Source: Cenococcum geophilum 1.58
Lineage: Eukaryota > Ascomycota > Dothideomycetes > Gloniales > Gloniaceae
Reading direction: 5' to 3'
Length of the DNA: 64,000 nucleotides
Assembly (NCBI GenBank): GCA_001692895.1
Contig: KV748180.1
Span: 738,195-802,194 of the forward strand
Below the pieces are notes generated by a model that was not told where the DNA came from, searched no databases, and saw nothing but the letters and a program-made list of their open reading frames with translations. Below, in pieces: positions 1 to 10,879 of the stretch (position 1 is its first letter; each line of letters begins with the position of its first letter). The translations under genes and the position numbers were made by a program.

Positions 1-502
1 AAATCGCCATTAGCTCGCTTAGCACTAGCGCCTTAGCGGCCCTTAAAATCTAACTTACTGCCCATTAAAAGGCCATACGGTTTATTTTACGGACCGTAAG
101 CAGGACTTACGGCCAGCTTAAGGTACCGTTTAAAAGGCAGCCTAGACAGCACCTTAGGGGAGATTTTCTATATATTTTCCTTTATATTCTATAGTTTTAT
201 TAAAGCAATTACGGAGGCTATATACAGGTGGTTTCATTTTTTAAGTACTGCCAGTATATAATTACAGCACCTGTTATACCAAACGCGTGCTTACGCGTTT
301 ACGCGTTCAGTACACTAACCACTTACTTACGCGTCTGGTGCACTTATAAAGCACTAACTAATTAGGGGGGAGGTGCATTAGTATATAGACTACGTAGTCT
401 GCTTTATATAATCGACAGTCACCATCTAAACAAGCATACGATACTATATGTATTTCGTGCCCATAGATACAACTCACTTATGCTATTAAGTTAGTATAAA
501 CA
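1..502 (+). mobile_element. Copia-1 family element, 3' end, partial
   Basis: The terminal internal sequence (1-254) and one LTR (255-502) of an LTR retrotransposon lie here; the rest lies left of the window. The LTR matches those at 24847-25064 and 47021-47238 in the opposite orientation and the solo LTR at 19976-20243. It starts as a RIP-altered TG and ends in CA. The five bases after it, gtatc, are the same as the uninterrupted site in Gypsy-1 copy 2 near 37,903, so the element sits inside Gypsy-1 copy 1. Orientation is inferred from the complete Copia-1. Confidence 0.85.
255..502 (+). repeat. LTR of the Copia-1 family (3' LTR)
   Basis: A 248-bp copy of the Copia-1 LTR. It is longer than the 218-bp copies mainly because of extra 'acgcgttt'-like units near its start. 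It is strongly RIP-mutated compared with the solo copy at 19976-20243. Confidence 0.85.
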
Positions 503-3500
503 GTATCTTTAGTGCTAGGCTAAATACTCTCCTTTTATCCCTAGGGGATCTTTCTAAATTCCTAAGGCCACTTTTTATAGTACTACTGCTCCTTCTTAAA
601 TAGCGTCTCCTTTAAACAGTATCCCTAGTAGTTCTCCTATAGATCCCTATAGGCTTCCTCTTATAGAATTTTAGGATCCCTATTATAATAGCGAAATATT
701 TCTATTTTTAATGCCTATACTTAATCCTATAGTTTTAATTTATAGGGTCTTCCCTATTGCTTTACCTATAGCATATCTAGAACCTTTTCTAAATCTTTAC
801 CTTTAGTTCTTAGGAAGGTTTTAATTATAGTATTATATCCTAGCTAAAGGTACTCCTTAGGTTCCTAACTATTATACGCCTAAGAGTATCCTTCCCAACA
901 AACTAAAAATTCGCGCTTTTTTTAGCGCCATCTTTAGTCTAAAATATCTTCTACATTCTATTCTAGTTCCCTATTAATTTTGCTAGGTAGGGGCAGTTCT
1001 GCACTATTTTTCCTCCGGTATAGCTTTAGTAAGGAAACATAAAATATGGGATATATTAAATAAGATTTCGGTAATTCCAATTTATAGGCTTAGTTTCCTT
1101 TAGTTTTCTTAACTATTTTAAAGGGTTTAAGCTACTGGTGATCCAGCTTCTTCTTAATGCGTTTTATTTAGATATTTTTTATAGATAATAAGACTTCGTC
1201 TTCTATCTTAAATTCTTTTAGTATATATTTTTCGTTATAGTACCTTTTTTATATAGCCTAGGCGTCTAGTAAGTGCTTTTTAAGTTCCTCTCTACGAATT
1301 CTTATCTATTTAATTCTTTTAGATGCTACCGGTGCCTTTCTTTTAGGAATAATATCCTTAATATTCTAGGGGTTATTTACTTTTACCCCAAATAATACTT
1401 TATAAGGGGTTATTTTTATACTACTATAGATGCTTATATTATATACGTACTACGCTAAAGCTAACTATAATGTCTAATTATCCTGTTAATAATTAATATA
1501 GTAGCGGAGGCAGTATTCCAATAACGCATTTAGACGCTCTGTTAGCTTGTCTATTTATAGGTAGAAGGTAGTACTTATCCTTTACTATATTTTTAATAAG
1601 AGACAGAATAAAAACTAAAATATACTATTAAATACGGTACCTCTATTAGATATAATTCCCCTTAGCATACTAAATAAGAGCCACCGTTCTAAAAACAGGT
1701 CTACTAGTTCTACTACTATAATCGTTATTATAATAGTAAAGTATCCTAAAAACTTTATATACCTATTAATAATTACTAAGATAGTATTAGTAACCTCTTT
1801 AGTTCTTATCTTAGTAGGGAGTAAGCCTATAATAAAATCTATTGTTAATTCTAATATAGGTCCCTATAGAATAGGAAGCACTAATAACTTACTATATAGG
1901 CGATGCCTAGATATCTATATCCTTTAGTATGTATTACACCTTAATATATAGTCCTTAACCTCTTTAGATATTCCGTCCTAAAAGTATTTCCTTTAAATAG
2001 CCTTAAGGGTTCTATTAGCACCGTAGTAACCCCTAAAAAGGTTATTATAGAAAACCTTTAAATTTTTGTCTTAAATTACTTAGTCCTTTAGGATATATAT
2101 AGCACCCTTAAGGCATAATAAACCCTTTTAGTCTTGCTGCTATAGCTTCTTAGTAACTCTAGCTAAGTTAGTCTTTATTATATCTTTCCACCTCTCCCTA
2201 AAGGTAAAGGCGTCCCTTTATTAAGCTTAAAGAAGAAAATTTAGAAAGGTTTTATATAGATTACTTACTTTTATTTTACCTACCACTATTATAAACTTAA
2301 GGCGTAGCATAAGACGTTTTAAACTATTAATGCCAGTAAATTCTCCTACTATTATATAGTATACTACGCTATAAATAGGTATCTCGCCTATTCCCCTTAG
2401 ATCTAAAAACTCGCAGCTAATACGCCGTTAAGTTAAAGGTGCCGCGATACCTCTAGCACATCCTATAGAATTTTTACTAATTTTAGGGTACGCTAACTTT
2501 ATAATATCTACTTGGTTTATAACCTAGTTTATAACTATATTCTACGGCTCTATAATTATATTACTTTACAGCTATATTACTAGGACCTCTACCCTATTAC
2601 AAAATTCTATAGTTCTAGGGAAAGAGTCTTCTATTTTCCTAAGCAAATTTTGCAATATAAGGATTATTTCCCCTATATTGTCCTAGATCCTCTCTATCTT
2701 ATAATTTAGATATCTTAATAACCTATTAGCAGGATTTGTCTTCCCTAGGTAGTATATAATTTTAAAGTTATACTATAATAGTGCCTTTACCTATCTTACT
2801 TATTAACTGCTTAATACCTTTACAGTTATAAAGTATTCTAGGTTATTATAGTTTGTAAGGACTTTAATAGGATAATTACTTCCTATATAATAATGTCGCC
2901 AGTGCTTTATTACTGCGATTATTGTAAGTAGCTCCTAGTTATGCGTTATATAATGCTACTTTATAGGGGTTATTTTCCTTAACTAAAACGCTATAGGATG
3001 CCATTCTCCGTCTTTTAATTAAGATATAATTGCCCCTAGGGTAAAGCTAGATATATCCGTTTTAAGGTATATATATAGCTTCTAGTAGAAGTATATTAGG
3101 ATAGGCGCTAATATAAATAAATCCTTTAACCGGTTTATTGCCTACTTAGCAGCTTCCCTATATATAAAGGGTTTTAACTTCTTACTATTTTTAAATCTTT
3201 TTAGTAGATTAGTAATTAGGAGTATTACTTATAAATAATAAATAATAAACCTTTGGTAGAAGTTTGCTATACCTAAGAAAACCTATACTTCTTTAAATAT
3301 TATAGGGTATAGCCATTTCCTAATAATATCTACCCGGCTTTTCTCTATTAACACTCCATTAACTCTAATAATAAAGCCTAGAAAATTAATGCTAGTGATA
3401 TAGAAAGAGCATTTTTTTTAAGTTTATATAGAGCTTATATTCCCGTAGTCTTTCTAATACTATTTGTATGTAGTGCGTATATGCTTTATAGTTATTAGAG

Positions 3501-5587
3501 TAAACTATAATATTATTAAGGTAGACTATATATATTATATTTAACAGGCCTAATAATACCTTATTAATATAGGCCTAAAATGTTACCGGTGCGTTAATAA
3601 GCCTAAATAGTATTATTAGGTACTTAAAGTGGCCGTACCGTGTTTGGAACGCCGTTTTCCACTTATTGCCGGCTTTAATCCGGATTTAATGGTATATATC
3701 TTTACGCCTAATAGCCTATTAATAAGCTCCCCTATTAAGGGTAGCAGGTAGCAATTCTTTATAGTAATCCTATTAAGCGCCTAATAGTTAATATAGAGGC
3801 GAAGGGTTCTATCCTTCTTTAGTATAAATATAATTGGTACCCTTACCGGGCTTATAGAGGGCCAAATCTATCCTTTCTAAAGATTGTCTACTATATACTA
3901 ATATAATATAGCTAGCTTGTTTTCTAATAAGTTATATAGTAGTCTAAAAGGAGGTTACTTATCCCCTATATCTATCTTATACTTAACTAATATAGGGTTA
4001 AATAAGGTTTATGTAGCCTCTTTATTAAAGACCTCTTTTAGGTCTATATATTCCTGCGGAATCTTTAGTTCCTTAACTATATATAGCCGGATATCCGAAA
4101 ATAAATACCCTATGTCTTTATTCTTAGGGTTAAGAGTGGTATATATAGTATATACCCACCCTTCTTCTTATATATGGCTTAGGAAAGTCTCTTAATCCTT
4201 AATTATAATGCGTAATTAAGACTTTTGGTGTTAATATAAGGCTAAAGGCCAATTAATATCTGGGTTAACTTAGTAAAGCTATAGGTATCCTAAAATAAAG
4301 TTATACCCCTTAATTTCTGCGGCGCAGAAGCGTATCTCCTATATATTCTATAGACCGTTGTGGTTTTAGCTAGTAATGGGAAACGTCTATTCCCTATAGT
4401 ACGGAATCCGGTAGCCTCTAATACTTTAAATGGTGCGCATTTATAAGCCACTAAGGTCCAAATCTAATTCTTTTACTAGTAATTAAGAAATAAACCCTAT
4501 ACTTACGCCGCTGTCTATAAGGCAGTCTTATATTACTTATTTATTATTAACTTAAATAGAGACAGGAATAACTATACGGTAGTTTACTCCCTCCTTTTCT
4601 TATTAGCCTAGTATAAGGGAGTAAAGATCTACTAGGCTGTCTCTTTTCCTAATTAGGCTAACTCTTACTTCTTTTACTGGTAGAAGCGGCTTATATAGCC
4701 CTTCTTACCGCAGTTATAACAGGTACATGTCTCCCAGTTCCCCTTTTATAGATTAGGTCTCTACCTATTATTATTTTAGAGTTAACTAGCGTTACTCTAG
4801 GGCTATAAGGCCTACTTATATTGTCCTTTTATAGAGTGGTTAGGTCAAAATCTGCCCCTATTATTAAAGCTAGGTCTAGTCCTACGCTCTTTATTATTAG
4901 CGTCTTATTCCTTTTACTTGCCTAAATAGTCTCTTTTAGCATTCTTAATCTAAGTAGCTTTAGAGATAAGCTTTTCTTAAGAGGTAGGAATTTCGCCCTT
5001 CTCTTATATAGCCTGTTAAATCTTAGGTTATAGCTTAGCGAGTAGCTAGTAAAGTTATATAGCGTTATTCTATAGATCTAAGTAGGGTATATTATCTTCT
5101 AGTTCTTCTAAGTAGTTTATAAACTAAACCACAGTCTAACTATCCCACTATTTAACGTTATAGTATCGCTAGTTATAGTCTATCCCTTAATTAGTAGGGT
5201 CTTAGACCTAATTAACTAACTAGGTTCTAAGTTCGCTAAATTTAAGGGGTGTAGTAAGTTTCTTTTTATAGCGTATTTATAAACTCTTAATAGTGCTATG
5301 TAGGAAGGTAGAAGTAATTAATATCTAATTATATTTGTTAGAGTAACATTTTAGATCTAGCTAAAACTTAGTTTTATATTAATAGATAAAACAATTGTAG
5401 TTCTGGAGACTATTACCATTATACTTATTAGGCTCCTTTATATAGAATTTAGGTTTTTCTAATGTTATAGCGTAGTATAGCGTTGCCCCTTTAAGTCCGC
5501 TTTATATCTAGGGTGTCTATACTTCTCCTAATTATCCTTATAATTATTCTTAGTAGTTTTAATATACTTATTTTAATTATATCTTTA

Positions 5588-6612
5588 GGCCGTCGAAAAC
5601 GGATTCTGCACCTGTACGTGGTGACGGCTACAAACCTGGGTCTTTGAAGTTCAGACCTAGAGCCAACGCAGAGACGTTGCATAGCGCGTGCAAGTAGGAC
5701 CTGGTGGTTGTGTGCGTTGTGGGGCGTAGTGAAAAGTTTTCATATGGGATGGTGAGATCTCGAAAACCACTACTGACGGTACCCCTTTATAATACAGCCA
5801 CTAGTTCTCCTATTAAGCACCTATGTAATCCAACGTGGATGAATAGCTTTTAAAAGCATCCCCTAGCCCCTAATGGAAAGTATTAACGACCTTATATTGA
5901 CGGACGAATGAGCGTATAAGCAAACGAACAAACGAGTAAATATACGGCCCCTCCTAACCCTTAGGGTAGTCGCCCGCGGAGCATGCGGTTACTTGCCGTT
6001 TTTAACTACTAAATACTACCTAGCAGCTTAGATTGCGACCCACGGTTTTCCCTATCTCCTTTTAACGGAGTGGTGACCCTTAGAGAGGGCCTAGCTGGGG
6101 CCTAGGTATAAAAGATACCCAAATAATATAATATCCCGCTCGCTTATTAGTATTACGGTGGTTAGAACGGATGAATCCCCCTTACGCCTTTAATGGCTCT
6201 AGGGGGGGGGGAGGCAAGGCGTATATGGCAGTGGTCTATATAAGAGATAGTGTATAGGGGATGGGCAAGATATGGGACATAAAGAGACAATAAGACACAG
6301 CAATCGATTAGCAAGGCCTAGCTGGGACGTAGTGAACCCTAGCTTTGATAAGCTAGAGAAGGAAGTAGTGGTTCCTAAGGAGTTCAAAACATCTAAGGAG
6401 GAGGACGTGCAGTAGGCCTGTAGGGCCGCTGCTATATGCAAACATGGTAAATCGGGGTTTTTTATCCTACTGAGGCTGCTTATAGGGTTTTTCCTCCCCC
6501 AACTGTAGGGTTTTCTTTATGTAAATTATAAGTTTTCCCCCCTGTGACGGAGTAGTCTGCGTGGGCCAAGATAGGATCCGTATTAGACGTTAATCAAAGA
6601 ACTACTACTACT
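5588..6612 (+). mobile_element. LINE-type insertion (family A), 5'-truncated
   Basis: A 1025-bp insertion in Gypsy-1 copy 1 is flanked by an exact 13-bp direct repeat, aattatatcttta (5575-5587 and 6613-6625). The right end carries a trinucleotide tail (cta/tta repeats), as non-LTR retrotransposons do. The 3' portion is the reverse complement of 48760 to about 49,690. It is less RIP-mutated than its host: GC-rich stretches such as 5600-5750 survive. No reverse-transcriptase frame is visible, so it is either a truncated LINE or a SINE-like passenger with the same 3' end. Confidence 0.75.
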
Positions 6613-6888
6613 AATTATATCTTTAACTCTTTTATTTTTTTATAGGGTTTTATATAGCAACCTCTTTAATAATTCCCCCGTAGTAATTATTTCTAAAGGT
6701 CTTATAAAGTTAGATGGACTAGCCGTAGCTTCCTAGTCTACTCTTTTATAAGTAGAGGGAATATGCTCCTCTAAGGAGACTCTCTAAGCCTTCTATGGTA
6801 AGGGCGTTGCTTTATAGGGTATAGGAGTATAGTCCGTTATTATCAATTAATAGCTATATGTTCCTAACGGATTATAAGTAATTAGAAT

Positions 6889-7219
6889 TATAAGAGGCCA
6901 GCTTAACCGGAACGTATAATTATCTAATTAATAGTATTACTGGTAAGTAGAAGGTAAGTTAAAGGTATATTAAAGGTAAGTAGAAGGTAGAATAAGTTTT
7001 TACGTATTAAAGGATAAATGCTTTTAACTACTTCTATTTAGAGACTAATTGCTAGTTCTTCTCTAGAGGGGAACCAGCTTCCTATATATTCCTTTTAAGA
7101 CGCTAGTAAAACCTTTTACCCTTAACCTATCTAACTATATCTTCTAGAATATAGATGGGATATAGATAAAACCTTTTACTGTCTTATCGGATATATACCT
7201 TACAGGGGATTCTATTACA
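6889..7219 (-). repeat. Gypsy-1 copy 1 LTR (5' LTR of the minus-strand element)
   Basis: A 331-bp LTR, nearly identical to 35889-36218 (330 bp) and 43263-43570 (308 bp). The length differences come from a short internal repeat of the type ggtaagttaaa (about 6945-6985). It starts TA (RIP form of TG) and ends CA. Confidence 0.9.
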
Positions 7220-8014
7220 ATTATTCTACTTTTTTAATACTATTATATGCCTTAACGGGGACTTTCTTAACCTTAATTACTATTGCCTTTATCTATTATT
7301 AGAACTCTATAAATAAGAAGTTCTTTTCTATATTATGGATAATTTAATTAGGGGGTCCTAAATAGACATTAATTTAGTATAATTAAAGGGTATTCTATAC
7401 GTTTCTAGCTAATATATCTTTTAAAAAACGCGCGGCTTAGAAGGAGGTTAAGAAGTTAATAACTTAGAGTACTGGCTTGCCGCTAAGATATATAACGTTA
7501 ATAATAATACAGAAGTTAAAGTTATAGTTATTTTTAAGGGTAAACTTAAATCGGCCAGGGGACTTTTAGTTTATTTAGTAGTAATAGTAGTATTTTATAA
7601 GATGCTTAATTGCTTTAACCTTAACTTTATAGCCTACTTATTAAAGAACCCTAAGTAATTAATGAATGGATAGGTGGCCAAAACGATAGTATAGTTGGCG
7701 TAATTCTGACTTAGTTAAGTGGCTCTAAGTAATACTTTTTTTAGTTAATAAAGGAGTAACTAGGGGTAACCCTACTTGCGTATAACGGGCACCTAATTAT
7801 CTCCCTAAATAAGTATATTTTTAAGGTTATTAAGCCTAACGCCTAATTTATCTATATCTTTAATATAAAATAAAAACGGAGTGTTTATAGGAATAATATG
7901 GAAGGTAATATACCCTAAGGGGGTTTAGACCCTAATTATACTAAAAGAGGTTGTAATACCCTTACTAAAACGAATTATGTGTTGGCCTGCTGTTGAATAG
8001 TTAATCTAAATAGA
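7220..8014. other. RIP-degraded sequence without an identifiable gene
   Basis: AT-rich flank of Gypsy-1 copy 1. No open frame or recognisable motif was found on either strand. It may be the decayed upstream part of the unidentified frame at 8015-9270. Confidence 0.5.
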
Positions 8015-9270
8015 GCTATTAAGCTATTAAAGGGCTTAAACTTAAGGTTCTCCTACTATAGATACTCTTACGGCTTTAGTATCTAGTATAATACTATAGA
8101 AGACGTTTACCGAGTATTTATTATTAAAAGAGAACGTAGAGCTCTTCTTTAGCTTATTAAAGATATTTAACTTTGTGATAGAATGGAGCGTAGATTGGTT
8201 ATTAAGAATAGTAACGGTTTATATGCTATCTACCTTACTATACTTAGTAAAGTATTAGTTAGGAAAGTAGTTCTTAATTTCCATATCTATAAGGAGCTGT
8301 TTAGTCTCATTAACCTTACCCTTAAGATCTTTTACGCCTTTATATTAAACTAGGAAGCTTTAAAAGTAGGCCGTAGTAACCTTATAATTTTTAATATTTC
8401 TTATACTCTAACGGAACTTATTATATACCTCCTTTTACTTATTAAGGGAGTGTCTAGTTAACTAGTAATTTGGCTTCTTATAAATATAGTACTTTTTTTA
8501 GCAATTACTTTAAAATAAACCTCTATAAGGACCTCTATAATTACCTTATAGTTAATATTAATTATACTCTCTTCTATATTCCCTACTACGGCCACTATAT
8601 ATTTAATTAGTCTAGTTATAATTATATTAGTTAGGAACGCTTAGTTAGGTAGGGCTTTTAGTATAAAACTATCAAAATTCTTATATTTATATTATAGTAC
8701 CTACGGCAGAGCGTAGCTTGGTATATACTCCTTTAAATATATCTATAGGTTTATACAGCGCTAAATTGCACTTAGGAACGCTATAGTAGGCTAAGATAAC
8801 CTAGTCCCTTAAGCTGTTCTTATTTTAGTAAGTTTTAGTAAGGCTATATTAGATTTTCTAAAGTTTATTAAAGAGTAGTTAAAGGCACTCTAAATAAGTC
8901 TTTATTGGGTTAAAAGCAATAACTCTCTAGAATATAGTCTCTCGCTATTTAGATATATAAAGTTGGCGATTCTTATTAGTCTTAAAGTGGGCTCTAGTAA
9001 GCTAAAGCATTATATTAAAGCTATAGTTTTTACCCGTAATATAGTCGTAATAAAATGTTACTACCTGTCCCTTTAATATAATAGAGAAAGCGTGGTAGTA
9101 CTAATAGCATTAAATTTTAACCTTATTGCAATAGTTATAAAAGACCTGTAGTTTTACTCTAAGCATATTATATAGTTCTCCTTTAAACTTCTTCTCTTCG
9201 TCTAAATATACCTTTATTAAATTCGTAACTTCTTATAGTAGAGACTTACCGATTAGCTGGGATGGAGGGG
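8015..9270 (+). pseudogene. unidentified degenerate coding frame, orientation uncertain
   Basis: One plus-strand frame stays open for about 410 codons apart from TAA/TAG codons of the type RIP makes from Gln and Trp. Translation is rich in Leu, Ile, Val, Arg and Lys, for example KRERRALLQLIKDI near the start. The opposite strand also has a long frame with few non-RIP stops across about 8190-8790, rich in Ser, Thr and Arg, so the real coding strand cannot be decided by eye. No family was recognised. It lies downstream of the DUF3435 pseudogene's C-terminus and could be cargo or a companion frame of the same element; that is inference only. Confidence 0.4.
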
Positions 9271-9365
9271 GTAAAGGTAGTAAAGGGGGTGGTAGAAGAG
9301 CACCTTTAGGTAGGAGAGTACCTCCTAGTAGGAGAGTACCTCTAGGTAGGGGATTAGTATTCTAG
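9265..9365. repeat. short minisatellite
   Basis: About three imperfect copies of a roughly 18-bp unit of the type taggagagtacctcc, just past the end of the unidentified frame. Confidence 0.6.
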
Positions 9366-9900
9366 GGGTTTTAATACAAATTAAAGTTGCCTTTTAAAGA
9401 ATATAGGTTAGTTTTAGGTTTCTATAGTTAACGTATAATCTTAGCTTCCGTCTATACTAGTTCTTTTATACTAATAATAACGGCCTAAATATTACTAGTA
9501 ATTGGGTTACCGTTCTTAGTAATATATACCCCATTCCTATAGAGAAAGTCTTAAAAATCCTAAACAATATTAACGTTGCTAAGTGCCTAGGTATTAGCAG
9601 TCTATCCCATAAAATCCTCCCTAAAATACTCCCACAGTTATAAATCGGCGTAGTGTCTATTTTAGTAGAATATAATATAGTATAGGAGAAAGCTATTAAC
9701 TTATTTTACGGTATAAGTTATTATATTAAAGGCGAATTCGTCCTAATCTTTATCGATAAGTTTCGCGTACTTAGCTACCCCTAATAGTAAGGAGTCTTTC
9801 TAGTCGTTTGGCGTAGCCATGCTTTTAGAGGAAGGGAAGTATTATTAGTATAGGGATTGTTGTTTAGTACGCGTTCGTAATATATATTTATAATTATGGG

Positions 9901-10070
9901 GCTTAGGACTAGTTCTAGCCTTAAATCGCAAAGACTTATAAAGTGTGTTATTCTACGTAATAGACGTAAGAATCTATAATCTTAGAAAGGCTTAGGACTA
10001 GTTCTAGCCTTTAGATCCCTTAGATTTGTAAAAGAGTTTTATTTAAGGTTTAGGACCAGTTCTAACCTTA
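9901..10070. repeat. three spaced direct repeats, with an inverted fourth copy downstream
   Basis: The motif cttaggactagttctagcc occurs at about 9902, 9991 and (RIP-altered) 10048. Its reverse complement occurs at 10457-10473. The copies therefore flank the LTR-like block at 10178-10395. Function unknown. Confidence 0.6.
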
Positions 10071-10177
10071 AAAGACAGCTCCCTTTAGCACGAGTAGCAC
10101 TAGTACAGTGGCTTATTTCTTCTTAGTGGAATACCTAGCTGCTCTATAGTATAACAGTAAAGTTAACCACTAATTAG

Positions 10178-10395
10178 TGTTGGTTACATAAGGGGATATC
10201 ACGTAGCTACGGTTCGTAAATAGTATAATGATTATTATTCTATATATCTTAATAAGGGAGGGCGAGGAGCTTAAGGCTCCTCGCCACGCTAGTGCCGCGG
10301 CGATATATAACGGCAACTTGCCGTACGTAACGGCAACTTACTATACGTGACGGCAATATGCCTTATATGGTGACCACTTGCCTTTATTCCCAACA
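10178..10395. repeat. LTR-like block without a partner
   Basis: A 218-bp block begins tgttgg and ends ccaaca, the perfect terminal inversion expected of an LTR. It contains repeated 'acggcaactt' units (about 10305-10350) and retains more GC than its surroundings. The flanking five bases (attag and gcgag) do not match, and no second copy occurs in the window. It may be a solo LTR with an eroded duplication, or one end of an incomplete element. Confidence 0.45.
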
Positions 10396-10879
10396 GCGAG
10401 GCTGTTTAGCTTAGTATAAAAATAATATAGGTTTTAATAGGATATAATTTAGGGCTCTAGAACTAGTCCTAAGATACCTATTTTAAGTAAGGTCCCTTTT
10501 TTAAGAACTTTTTATTTATGGTATAACCAATATATACTATGGGAAAGACAATATCGCAACCTTTTTAAAAGGTAAGTAGTAGTAATACTAAAATTAGCGT
10601 AGGTCTATCTTATTATATTAATTCTTATTACTTAGAATTTAAGAACTTTAGTCTATATAATAGGGACATAGTTAGGGGCGTAAATCTCTATTAGTAAACT
10701 ATAAATGTAACTATTAAAGGTATTTTTAAAGTATCCTTAATAAAGTTAAAAGTTAAAGGAAAAGGGAAAAAATTATAATAGAAAATAGTGCCTAATATAT
10801 CTATCTAATTATAGAGTTATAGGCTCGGCCTTAAACCTAATAAGGAGTAAGAGTAGTAATTAAATAATAACCTCTTATA
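10396..10879. other. RIP-degraded sequence downstream of the DUF3435 frame
   Basis: No separate gene is visible. The minus-strand frame of the DUF3435 pseudogene continues loosely into this stretch, so its true stop may lie here. Confidence 0.4.

Larger units (their letters stand above)
503..7219 (-). mobile_element. Gypsy-1 copy 1, degenerate Ty3/gypsy chromovirus (left end missing)
   Basis: This is collinear with Gypsy-1 copy 2 (37,903-43,570) at high similarity. Reading on the minus strand from right to left one finds the LTR, a gag region with a CCHC-type knuckle (about 4690-4725, Cys and His codons turned to Tyr), a reverse transcriptase with a YLDD-derived YLNN motif (about 3512-3523), and a chromodomain near 785-965. 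All frames are full of RIP-type stops. Compared with copy 2 it lacks about 29 bp near 3690, and it is interrupted by a LINE insertion at 5588-6612. The left part was removed or displaced by the Copia-1 insertion at 502/503. Confidence 0.9.

Noticed and set aside
3917..4195. A 92-codon plus-strand frame
   Set aside because: It is antisense to the Gypsy-1 pol region (protease/RT part) and is explained by it.
5588..5760. tRNA-derived SINE head with pol III A and B boxes
   Set aside because: The stretch gcgttggctctaggtctg looked suggestive in reverse complement but does not fit the A-box consensus, and no B box at proper spacing was found.
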